Assembly (NCBI GenBank): GCA_023419875.1 | Contig: JAEZXM010000415.1 | Coordinates: 1 to 9,366, forward strand | Reading direction: 5' to 3' | Length of the DNA stretch: 9,366 bases | Origin: Pseudomonadota bacterium | Lineage (GTDB): Bacteria; Myxococcota; Myxococcia; Myxococcales; Anaeromyxobacteraceae | Shown: one piece after another, positions 1 through 7,200 of the stretch | Position numbering within the stretch: the stretch's first letter is position 1 | Layout of the letters: every line of letters starts with the position of its first letter | Program-made: the position numbers and the translations under genes | The notes under the pieces: model-generated | The model's database searches: none | What the model was told of the DNA's origin: nothing | What the model saw: the letters and a program-made list of their open reading frames with translations, nothing else

Positions 1-1
1 G

Positions 2-484
2 GCCCGCACCGACCGCGGGCGCCCCGACGGCTGGGAGCTCCTCGCCGCCTGGGGGCCGTGCGGGTTCGCGCCCATCGCTCCCGGAACCGCCGGCACGCTC
101 GGGGCCATCCCGCTCGCCTGGGCCGCCTCCCGCCTCGGCGGCACCGTCCAGCTCACCGTGGCCGCGGTGCTCTTCGCGCTCGGCGTCGTTGCCGCGAACC
201 GGGCCACGCGCTACTGGGGCGTCGGCGACGCCTCGCCCATCGTCGTGGACGAGGTGGTCGGCTACCTCCTCACGATGGCGTTCGTCCCGTTCGGCTGGCG
301 GACGGCCCTCGCCGGGTTCGTCCTGTTCCGGCTCCTCGACATGCTGAAGCCCTGGCCGATCTCGGCGCTCGACCGGATCAAGTCCGGGCTCGGCGTCATG
401 CTCGACGACGTCGGGGCGGGGATCGTGGCGTGCGCTGCGCTGCACGCGCTCCTGCGGGCGTTCCCCGCCGTCCTCGCGCCATGA
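2..484 (+). CDS. pgpA: Phosphatidylglycerophosphatase A, 5' end cut by window
   Basis: PgpA dephosphorylates phosphatidylglycerophosphate to phosphatidylglycerol at the inner membrane. The gene runs in from the left edge, with 160 residues visible before the TGA at 482-484. E. coli PgpA is about 170 residues, so only a short N-terminal piece is probably missing. Family blocks seen in order are APGTAGTLGAIP (nt 77-112), GDASPIVVDE with the acidic DE pair (nt 224-253), FRLLDMLKPWPI (nt 326-361) and LDDVGAG (nt 401-421). These correspond to the conserved Asp-rich blocks of the E. coli protein. Hydrophobic stretches between the blocks fit an integral membrane enzyme. The stop overlaps the cinA start as ATGA, so the two are probably one operon with coupled translation. 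The true start is outside the window. Confidence 0.93.
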   Translation, partial: ARTDRGRPDGWELLAAWGPCGFAPIAPGTAGTLGAIPLAWAASRLGGTVQLTVAAVLFALGVVAANRATRYWGVGDASPIVVDEVVGYLLTMAFVPFGWRTALAGFVLFRLLDMLKPWPISALDRIKSGLGVMLDDVGAGIVACAALHALLRAFPAVLAP

Positions 485-1716
485 GCCCGCTCGAGGTCGA
501 GCTCCTCGCCACCGGCGACGAGCTGCTCTCCGGGCAGCTCGTGGACACGAACTCGCCCTGGCTCATGGACCGGCTCTGGGAGCTGGGCCTGATCGTGCGC
601 CGCAAGACGCTGGTCGGGGACGACCGGCGCGACCTCGCCGCGGCGATCCGCGAGACCACGTCGCGCGCGGACCTCGTCGTGATGAGCGGAGGGATGGGAC
701 CGACGGAGGACGACCTCACGAGCGAGACCGTGGCCGAGGTGCTCGGCGTCCCGCTCGAGCCGCACGAACCCTCACTGCGCTTCATCGAGGAACGGTTCCG
801 GCGGTTCGGCCGGACGATGACGCCCAACAACGCGAAGCAGGCCCGGTTCCCGCGCGGCGCGGAGGTGATCCCCAACCCGCACGGCACCGCCCCGGGGTTC
901 GCGGTGCGGCTCGGCCGCTGCGAGCTGGCCTGCTTCCCGGGCGTACCCGTCGAGTACAAAGGGCTCTGCGACGACTGGCTCCTGCCGCGGCTCCGGGCGC
1001 GGCTCGGCGAGACGCCGGCCTGGGGCCTGGTGAAGCTCTTCGGCGTCCCCGAGTCGCACGCCGACCACCGGATGCGCCCGGTGATGGACGACCCCGCGAA
1101 CGACGGCGTCCGCTTCGGCTACCGCGCCCACTGGCCCGAGGTTCACGTGAAGTGGATGGTGCCCGGGCCCGAGGCTGCGGCGCGGTCGGACCGGATCCGG
1201 TCCCAGGTGCGGGCCGTCTTCGGCGACGAGATCTTCGGCGAGGGTCGCGAGGAGCTTCCGGAGCTGGTGGTCGCGCGCCTCGCCGCGCGGGGCGAGCGCG
1301 TCGCCCTCGCCGAGAGCTGCACCGGCGGGCTCGTCGCGCAGGTGCTCACGGAGGTCCCGGGCGCGTCCGCGGTGCTCGACCTCGGCGTGGTCGCGTACGC
1401 CAACGCGGTGAAGGAGGAGTTCCTCGGGGTGGACGCCGGCCTCCTCGCCGCGCACGGCGCCGTCTCGGAGCCCGTCGCGCGGGCGATGGCCGAGGGCGCT
1501 CGCCGGCGCGGGAAGGCCACCTGGGGGATCGGGATCACCGGGATCGCCGGCCCGGCGGGCGGGACCACGGAGAAGCCGGTGGGCACGGTCCACGTCGCGC
1601 TCGCCGGACCCGCGGGGACCGAGGCGGTGGCGCGCCGCTACCGCGGCGACCGCGCGCGCATCCGGCGGCAGGCGGCGTGGGAAGGGCTCAACATGCTGCG
1701 GATGGCGATGCGGTGA
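481..1716 (+). CDS. cinA: CinA-family protein: MoCF-like domain plus NMN-deamidase (PncC) domain
   Basis: This is a 411-residue protein, the usual length for two-domain CinA. Residues 1 to about 170 form the MoCF/molybdopterin-binding-like domain (COG1058), with TGDELLSGQ near the start and SGGMGPTEDDLT at 69-80. Residues from about 255 form the CinA C-terminal domain, with AESCTGG at 277-283, VVAYANAVKEEFLGV at 303-317, GITGIAGPAGG at 351-361 and KPVGTV at 365-370. In characterised relatives the C-terminal domain deamidates nicotinamide mononucleotide, and the N-terminal domain can act as an ADP-ribose pyrophosphatase, so a role in pyridine-nucleotide salvage is likely. I chose ATG 481 because the protein then begins directly at the conserved first strand (LEVELLATGDELL) and overlaps the pgpA stop by four bases. 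The frame is open further upstream, but that stretch is a shadow of pgpA. In many bacteria cinA lies just before recA; here recA is about 6.4 kb away on the other strand. Confidence 0.95.
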   Translation: MSPLEVELLATGDELLSGQLVDTNSPWLMDRLWELGLIVRRKTLVGDDRRDLAAAIRETTSRADLVVMSGGMGPTEDDLTSETVAEVLGVPLEPHEPSLRFIEERFRRFGRTMTPNNAKQARFPRGAEVIPNPHGTAPGFAVRLGRCELACFPGVPVEYKGLCDDWLLPRLRARLGETPAWGLVKLFGVPESHADHRMRPVMDDPANDGVRFGYRAHWPEVHVKWMVPGPEAAARSDRIRSQVRAVFGDEIFGEGREELPELVVARLAARGERVALAESCTGGLVAQVLTEVPGASAVLDLGVVAYANAVKEEFLGVDAGLLAAHGAVSEPVARAMAEGARRRGKATWGIGITGIAGPAGGTTEKPVGTVHVALAGPAGTEAVARRYRGDRARIRRQAAWEGLNMLRMAMR

Positions 1717-1724
1717 CGCTCCGT

Positions 1725-2525
1725 TCACCCCTGCGCCAGGCGTACGTGGAGGGCCTCGAAGGACCGGAGGCGCACGCCGTGCACGGGGGCCTCGGGCCAA
1801 ACGCCCTGGCCCCCCAGCACGAGATCGATGTCTCGCGCACGGCACTCCAGCCCGAGTCGCCGCGCGGCCCGCTCGAGCCGCCTCGCGTCGTTCGACGCCG
1901 CCGACGCCGACATCACGATCATCCGAGCGCCGCTGCGCTCCGCCATCTTGGTGGCCTCGCCCATCGGCGTGGACCTCCCCAGCCAGAGGGGAGTCCAGCC
2001 GGCCTCGAGGAGGCAGAGCTCCGCGAGCGATAGCCCCAGCGTGTGCTCGTCACCTTCGGCACAGGCGAGCACCGCCCGCGGTCCGTCGGCCCTCGTCGGG
2101 ATCGACTGGCCCACCCGGTCGAGCGCGCGTTCCAGCCCGTCCGCGATCAGGTGCTCGTCCGCGATCGCGAGGTGACCGGCGGCCCACTGCTCGCCGACGA
2201 GGGTGAGGAACGACCCGAGCTCGTCCGCCACCCGGTACCAGGCGCCGAGGCGCGCCCTCGCCTCGAGGAGGAGACCGTCGAGCTCGCGGTGGCGACCGCG
2301 CACGAGGAGATCGACCCACGTCGCCAGCCGAGCCGTCTTCTCGTCCGAGGCGGCTCCCTGCGCACGCAGGAATCGACCGATGGCGGCGCGCTCGAACCGC
2401 CGGTGTCCGCCGGCCGTCCTGACGCACGGGAGCAGGCCTTGATCCGCCCAGCGCTTCACCGTCGACGGGGTGACCCCTGCCAGCTCGGCCGCTTCGATGG
2501 TCGTCAGGAGGTCGTTCACGCCCAT
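1725..2525 (-). CDS. HTH regulator with cobalamin-binding domain (CarH/LitR-like candidate B12 photoreceptor)
   Basis: This 266-residue protein is a one-component DNA-binding regulator. Residues 6-52 form a MerR/excisionase-type winged helix-turn-helix: TIEAAELAGVTPSTVKRW (9-26), then the wing TAGGHRRF (37-44). Residues about 65-140 are a helical segment containing W114-x9-E124-H125, the W-x9-EH signature that caps adenosylcobalamin in CarH. Residues about 149-266 are a Rossmann-like B12-binding domain with D159-E-H161-x2-G164, the DxHxxG motif whose His is the lower cobalt ligand. The spacing from H125 to H161 is 36, against 35 between the equivalent His residues in Thermus CarH. Known CarH/LitR proteins repress promoters in the dark with AdoCbl and release DNA in light. 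ATG 2525 is preferred because the HTH follows at once and an AGAGA lies just upstream. An in-frame GTG at 2555 would add 10 residues but falls inside the inverted repeat and lacks a ribosome site. The 3' end lies 8 bp from the end of cinA, in convergent orientation. Actual cofactor and light response are inferred. Confidence 0.9.
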   Translation of the reverse strand: MGVNDLLTTIEAAELAGVTPSTVKRWADQGLLPCVRTAGGHRRFERAAIGRFLRAQGAASDEKTARLATWVDLLVRGRHRELDGLLLEARARLGAWYRVADELGSFLTLVGEQWAAGHLAIADEHLIADGLERALDRVGQSIPTRADGPRAVLACAEGDEHTLGLSLAELCLLEAGWTPLWLGRSTPMGEATKMAERSGARMIVMSASAASNDARRLERAARRLGLECRARDIDLVLGGQGVWPEAPVHGVRLRSFEALHVRLAQG

Positions 2526-2536
2526 GAAGGTAGTCT

Positions 2537-2571
2537 CTTTGGGCGGATTAAGCACTTGAAATCGCCCAAAG
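2537..2571. promoter_or_regulatory. Perfect 9-bp inverted repeat, candidate operator in divergent promoter region
   Basis: CTTTGGGCG (2537-2545) and CGCCCAAAG (2563-2571) are exact inverted copies separated by 17 bp of AT-richer sequence. The arm centres are 26 bp apart. A further CGCCCA follows at 2572-2577, a 9-bp-period direct copy of the right arm. The element sits between the divergent B12-type regulator and the FAS1 lipoprotein. It contains TTGAAA (2556-2561), which could serve as a plus-strand -35, and on the minus strand CTTAAT (2552-2547), which could serve as a -10. No convincing partner hexamer exists for either. The arm nearest the regulator touches its AAAGAGA ribosome-site region. 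A dimeric or tetrameric repressor site controlling both genes is the simplest reading. An mRNA hairpin masking the regulator's ribosome site is the alternative. Confidence 0.55.
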
Positions 2572-2603
2572 CGCCCACCAGATCACGATCCGAACCGCAG
2601 AAC

Positions 2604-2609
2604 AGGAGA
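2604..2609 (+). promoter_or_regulatory. Ribosome binding site deciding the FAS1 lipoprotein start
   Basis: AGGAGA lies five bases before ATG 2615. It is the clearest Shine-Dalgarno sequence on the plus strand here and fixes the start ahead of the later in-frame Met codons 7 and 9. Confidence 0.8.
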
Positions 2610-2614
2610 TCGAC

Positions 2615-3589
2615 ATGAACAAGGCGAATTGGATGGCGATGGCTGCCGCGGCGTTCGTCAGCGCGTGCGGTGATGGGGACGAGGGTGGGATTCCCGGGGG
2701 AGAGACGGCCGGTAACCTCGCGGAGGTGGCGACGGAGCGCGGGTTCACGGCGCTCGTGGCGGCGGCGGACAAGGCGGGACTCGTGCCGGCTCTCTCCGCC
2801 CCCGACGCGAACCTGACGGTCTTCGCGCCCACCGATGAGGCGTTCACGAGCCTGGCGACCACGCTGGGCTTCTCGAGCGCGACGGCGATGGTGGAGGCCG
2901 TGGATGCGGACACGCTGGCCAAGGTCCTCCAGTACCACGTGCTGCCCGCGACCCGCAGTGCGAGCGATCTGGCCGGTGGAGGGGCGACACAGACCACGCT
3001 CTACGAGTTCGAGGGCGCCCCCGCCCCCTTGGGGGTGGACGCGACCTCGGGCGTGAAGCTCACCGACGAGGTCCTCACCGAGGCGGTGGTCACGACGGCG
3101 GACGTTCCTGCGAACAACGGCGTCATCCACGCCATCGACAAGGTGCTCGTGCCGCCGGGCGTCCTCGACGTCGTCCAGATGGCCCAGCTCAACCCGGACT
3201 TCTCGACCCTGGTCGCGGCGGTGGTCCAGGCCGACCTGGCCACGACCCTCCGCGAAGCCGGTCCCTTCACCGTCTTCGCTCCCACCAATGACGCCTTCGC
3301 GGCGGCCCTGGCAGAGCTGGGCGTGGCGGCGGACGAGCTCCTCGCGAGCCCCGATCTCGCTGACATCCTCACGTACCACGCGGTGGCGGGAGACGTCCGG
3401 GCGGCGGACGTGGTCGCGCTCCCGAAGCCGGCCGACGTCACCACCATCCAGGGGGGGACGTTCACGGTGGGAGAGGACCTCGGCATCACCGACGCGCGCG
3501 GCCGAACGGCCTCCCTCGTCGCGCCGGACGTGGTGGCGCGCAACGGCGTCATCCACGTGATCGGGAGCGTTCTCCTCCCGTCGCCGTGA
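2615..3589 (+). CDS. Lipoprotein with two fasciclin (FAS1) domains
   Basis: This is a 324-residue exported lipoprotein. The N-terminus has a Lys at position 3, a hydrophobic run and the lipobox VSAC, giving a lipidated Cys18 followed by an acidic, Gly-rich linker (19-32). Two FAS1 repeats follow. The first, about 33-181, has LTVFAPTDEAF (67-77), the YH pair in LQYHVLP (105-111) and NNGVIHAIDKVLVP (167-180). The second, about 184-324, has FTVFAPTNDAFA (218-229), LTYHAVAG (252-259) and NGVIHVIGSVLLP (310-322). FAS1 domains generally mediate adhesion to matrix, polysaccharide or other cells, but bacterial FAS1 proteins are mostly uncharacterised and the ligand here is unknown. Gly19 rather than Asp follows the Cys, so the inner-membrane retention signal is absent and an outer-membrane or surface location is likely. 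The gene is divergent from the B12-type regulator across the palindrome and ends before a strong hairpin, so it looks monocistronic and probably under that regulator. Confidence 0.93.
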   Translation: MNKANWMAMAAAAFVSACGDGDEGGIPGGETAGNLAEVATERGFTALVAAADKAGLVPALSAPDANLTVFAPTDEAFTSLATTLGFSSATAMVEAVDADTLAKVLQYHVLPATRSASDLAGGGATQTTLYEFEGAPAPLGVDATSGVKLTDEVLTEAVVTTADVPANNGVIHAIDKVLVPPGVLDVVQMAQLNPDFSTLVAAVVQADLATTLREAGPFTVFAPTNDAFAAALAELGVAADELLASPDLADILTYHAVAGDVRAADVVALPKPADVTTIQGGTFTVGEDLGITDARGRTASLVAPDVVARNGVIHVIGSVLLPSP

Positions 3590-3619
3590 GAATCGGGATG
3601 AAGAACCCCTCGCCGTGAG

Positions 3620-3653
3620 CGCGGTCGCCCGTACGGGCGGCCGCGTCTTTCTT
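3620..3653 (+). terminator. Hairpin terminator after the FAS1 gene
   Basis: GCGGTCGCCC (3621-3630) pairs with GGGCGGCCGC (3635-3644) around a GTAC loop. There is one T-G wobble in the stem and one extra C-G pair at the base (3620/3645). The sequence GTCTTTCTT follows, the T-rich tail expected of an intrinsic terminator on the plus strand. It begins 31 bases after the FAS1 stop. On the minus strand it lies 25 bases beyond the stop of the hypothetical gene but has no T-tract, so action in that direction is less certain. Confidence 0.75.
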
Positions 3654-3670
3654 GTCCGCGTCCCCGGTTC

Positions 3671-4117
3671 CTACGGTGCCTTCACGACGCAGAACCGCTC
3701 CACGAACTCCTCCCACCCGAGCAGGCTCGCGCCGGTCGCGAGCAGGCGTTCGTACTCCGCGCGCGCGGCGGCGAGGAGCTCGGGCCCGGGGCGCGGCCGG
3801 TAGCGGGCGGCGAGGCCGGCATCCTCGATCGTTCGCGAGACGAGCGCCTCGACGTTCACGGCCTTACCGCCGAGCGCGCCCGCGCGATCGAGCAGCCAGC
3901 CCACGAGCTGCCCGATCCGCTCGCGCGCGGCGACGCGTACGCCGGCGCCGCCTGCGGCGAGCGCCTCGTTCACCGCGTCGGGCGGCGCTTCGCGGACCAC
4001 CACCCAGGTGAGGACCCGCTCGCCCTGGAATCCGGCGCGCGCGAGCGCCGCGAGGCAGCGCGCCTCCTCCTCGGGCGGGCAGCGGATGCGGACGACGGGC
4101 TCGGGGCGGGCGGACAT
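3671..4117 (-). CDS. Small hypothetical protein, unrecognised
   Basis: This 148-residue protein matches no family I recognise. Residues 7-43 read as strand, helix, strand (PVVRIRC, then an acidic and Ala-rich helix, then RVLTWVVVRE), as in ferredoxin-like or ACT-like small folds. The rest is mainly helical, with WEEFVERFCVVKAP at the C-terminus. There is no signal peptide or membrane segment, so it is probably cytoplasmic. Composition and G/C-ending third positions match the neighbours, which supports real coding. ATG 4117 is preferred over a TTG at 4144, which would add nine residues, although neither has a good ribosome site. It is convergent with the FAS1 gene and divergent from the peptidase/barrel gene, so it is probably transcribed alone. 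A spurious reading frame in this GC-rich sequence cannot be fully excluded, but no alternative gene occupies the stretch. Confidence 0.65.
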   Translation of the reverse strand: MSARPEPVVRIRCPPEEEARCLAALARAGFQGERVLTWVVVREAPPDAVNEALAAGGAGVRVAARERIGQLVGWLLDRAGALGGKAVNVEALVSRTIEDAGLAARYRPRPGPELLAAARAEYERLLATGASLLGWEEFVERFCVVKAP

Positions 4118-4236
4118 GGCGCCCCGTCGTAGCGGCCCCGCCAACGAAGCGCAAGGGGACGGCGCGTGGGCCCCGCGCGGAGCGTCGAGGGCGCTTCTGG
4201 CTCGTCCGTCGGGGCCCGCCTGCGTAAGCTCTGGGT
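4118..4236. promoter_or_regulatory. Divergent intergenic region, no clear promoter elements
   Basis: This 119-bp gap lies between the minus-strand hypothetical gene and the plus-strand peptidase/barrel gene and must hold promoters for both if they are expressed separately. GGGCCCCG (4168-4175) and CGGGGCCC (4210-4217) are exact inverted copies, but each contains the palindrome GGGCCC and could arise by chance at this G+C content. An in-frame TAA at 4225-4227 shows that the downstream gene cannot start earlier than ATG 4237. I see no convincing -35/-10 pair and no strong ribosome site. Confidence 0.3.
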
Positions 4237-7200
4237 ATGAGGCTCCTCGCCGGGCTCCTGGCCCTCCTCCCGCTCGCCGCGGCCGCGCAGGGGGCGCCCG
4301 GGATCACCGGCGGACCCTCCCTGTGCGAAAGCCTCCGCACCCTCGACCGGCTCGTGGACGGCGCCCGCGCGGAGGAACGCGCGGAGGCGATGGCCCACCC
4401 CGAGGACCTCGATCTCCAGCAGGTGTTCGTCTTCCCGGAGCGGGCGGGCCAGAACCAGGTGGCCTGGTATCCGTTCCAGTGGCGGTCCCTCGACCTGCCG
4501 CCGCTCGGCGGCGGCCCCGGCGGGATCCGCCTCTACTACTACGCCAGCGAGGAGGCGCAGGCCCGGCGCGCGATCCCCGCCATCGAGAGCGCCTACGCGC
4601 GGCTCGTCGAGGCCTTCCACTACAACCCGACCCGGCGCATCCCCTTCATCCTCTACGCCACCCAGCGCGAGTTCCAGACGCAGAACGTGTTCCAGGTGAC
4701 CGAGTCGGTCCTGGGCGTGACCTCGCCCCAGGACCTCAAGATGACGGTCCCCTACTTCGGCGATCACTCCCGGTTCATCGAGGTGGCCACCCACGAGATG
4801 GTCCACCAGTTCCAGATCCAGAAGATGCAGGACCTGGCCCCGGGCGACACCTCGGCCATCCAGACGCTGCCGCTCTGGTTCATCGAGGGCGTGGCCGAGT
4901 ACTACACGAAGGGCGGGATCGACGTCGAGACGGACATGTTCCTGCGCGACCTGCTCTGGAACCCCGACCCCGCACGCCGCTACGAGGTGCTCCCGTTCGC
5001 CGAGGACCGGCTGCTCGGGTACATCCCCACCTACAAGCTCGGGCAAGCGCGGATCGCCTTCCTCGCCGAGACGTACGGGCCCGAGTCGATCCAGGCGTTC
5101 ATGGAGCAGGCCCGCTTCGGCGGGGCGGCGAGCTCGGGCCAGGAGCGCGGGTTTCCGGCGCTCGTGCGGCGCGTCCTCGGCGAGCCGCTCGCGCAGGTGG
5201 ACGCCCGCTGGCGAGCGTGGATGAAGCGCCGCTTCTACCCCGCCTACCTCGCCTCGTCCCTCGACCTCGCCAACGTGCGCGAGATCCGGAGGCTCCCCTC
5301 CGAGCCCGAGGCCTTCACCACCTCGCCCGACGGCCGCGTGGTCCTCTACCGCGGGATCGACCGGCGGCGCGGGCGCGCGCGCCTGGTGCTCGTCGATCCT
5401 CGCTCGCCGGAGTCGTCCGAGGAGGTGGCCGCGGACGATCGACCGGGGACGGAGTCGCTTCATCCCATCGAGTACCGGGTGATGGCGCTCGGCGCGAACG
5501 TCCTCGCCTACTCCGCGCAGGACGGGATCGGCGACCGGCTCCACCTGGCCCGCTGGCGGCACACGCCCGGAACGAACGGAGGGAAGGCCCGGCTGCGCGT
5601 GGAGGGGGCGCGGGCGCTCGACGTCCTTCCGCCCGAGGGCGAGGACCGCTTCGGCCGCTTCATCGCCATCGCCGACCCCGCCCTCTCGCCGGACGAGAAG
5701 GAGATCGCCTTCGTCGGCGTCGGCTCGAGCGGGCAGCACGACATCTACGTCGCCCCGCTGGATCGCCCGTCGCGCGCACGCCGGCTCACCGACGACTTCT
5801 TCGCCAAGAAGGACCTGGAGTGGGGCCCGGAGGGGATCGCCTACGCCTCCGACGCCACCGCGCACGGCAGGTTCAACCTGTTCCGGATCGATCCCACGAC
5901 CGGCGTGCGCACCCGGCTCACCACCGGTCCCTCCACCGATCGTCATCCCGTGTTCCTCCCCGACGGCGGGCTGCTCTTCTCCTCGGACGCCGACGGCAAG
6001 CCCGACCTCTGGGAGCTCCGCGGCGGCCGCGTGCGGCGGCGGACGGACTTCGTCACCGGCCTCACCGGGCCGCGGCCCGCCGCGCGCGCGTCGGGGATCC
6101 TGGCGGCGACGTTCCACGGCGGGCGCTTCCGGCTGGTGCAGGTCTCGCCGATCTCGCTCCTCGACTCGGAGTGGCGGGAGGTGCGCCCGGAGGTCGGAGA
6201 GCCGCTGCCGATCCCGGTCGCCGACTTCCCGTCGGACCCCCGGGAGTACCGGCCCTACGCCGCCAGGAACTGGCGCCCGCAGGCGGGGTTCGTGTACGGC
6301 GGCGGGTCGAGCGGCTTCATCTCCGGACGCGCCGCCGGGCTCTTCACCGACTACCTCCGGGACCACGTCCTCTTCGCCGACGTCTCGGTCCTCGGAAGCT
6401 TCGACTACACGCAGGCGCTGGTGCTCTACGAGGACCGCTCGCGCCGGGTCGGGCGGGTGCTCGGCGCCTACCACTTCGTCCAGCAGCAGCTCGACCCGCT
6501 CGACGTGGACCTCGTCTACAACCAGCGCGACTTCGGCGTCACCGGCGCCCTGCGCTGGCCGCTCGACGTCTTCCGGCGGTTCGAGCTCGAGCTCTCGGTC
6601 GGCGCCACCCAGCGCTACTGCCTCACCGACTTCGACGCGCAGATCACCCTCGACTGCACCGGGCTCCAGACCCCGAGCGACGCCTACGAGAACGACGCCG
6701 ACTGGCGCCGGCGGAACGGGGGCACGAACCTGACCTTCACGCCCGTCGTCCGCTTCGGCTACGACTCGGTCCGGTTCCACCCGCTGGCCGGGCCGATCGA
6801 CGGATCGTCGCTGCTCGCGGAGGTGGGCGGCGGGTGGGTCCCGCAGCGCCAGGCGATCCACGGGTTCGCCCGGCTCGACGCCCAGCGGTACTTCCAGCTC
6901 ATCGGCCGGACTCGCCTCTGGTTCCGGGGCGCCGCCGGGGTGAGCTTCTCGCCGGGCGGGACGAGCCGGCTCTGGGAGCGGAGCTGGTGGCTCTCCGGCG
7001 CCGACAACCTCCGCGGCTACGGGCCCGGCGACCTCGCCTTCCTCATCGGCAGCCGCTTCTACGTGGCCAACGCCGAGCTCCAGGTGCCGCTCGACCCCAT
7101 CTTCCAGCTCCCGCTCTTCGAGTACGTGACCGGGGTCGCCGGCCTCGACTTCGGTGGCGTGTTCAGCTCCTGGGACGGCCGGGACGACTCCGACGGCGAC

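Noticed and set aside
58..480. In-frame extension of cinA upstream to position 58
   Set aside because: The extra residues are Arg-rich shadow sequence lying over pgpA in another frame. CinA homology starts exactly at ATG 481.
772..1845. Long minus-strand open frame across cinA
   Set aside because: It is antisense to well-supported cinA, has no recognisable motif and overlaps the end of the B12-type regulator gene.
2526..2555. GTG 2555 as the start of the B12-type regulator
   Set aside because: It would place the first codons inside the palindrome, has no ribosome site, and adds ten residues before an HTH that already begins right after ATG 2525.
2556..2585. Sigma-70 promoter for the FAS1 gene built on TTGAAA (2556-2561)
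   Set aside because: No acceptable -10 hexamer is found at 16-18 bp spacing, so the promoter could not be assigned. An alternative sigma factor or activator remains possible.
2516..3556. Minus-strand open frame antisense to the FAS1 gene
   Set aside because: The His/Arg/Gly-rich shadow product has no motif. The plus strand has a strong ribosome site, lipobox and two FAS1 domains.
4168..4217. GGGCCCCG/CGGGGCCC inverted repeat upstream of the peptidase/barrel gene as an operator
   Set aside because: Each arm contains the palindrome GGGCCC, so apparent pairing is easy to get by chance in this base composition.
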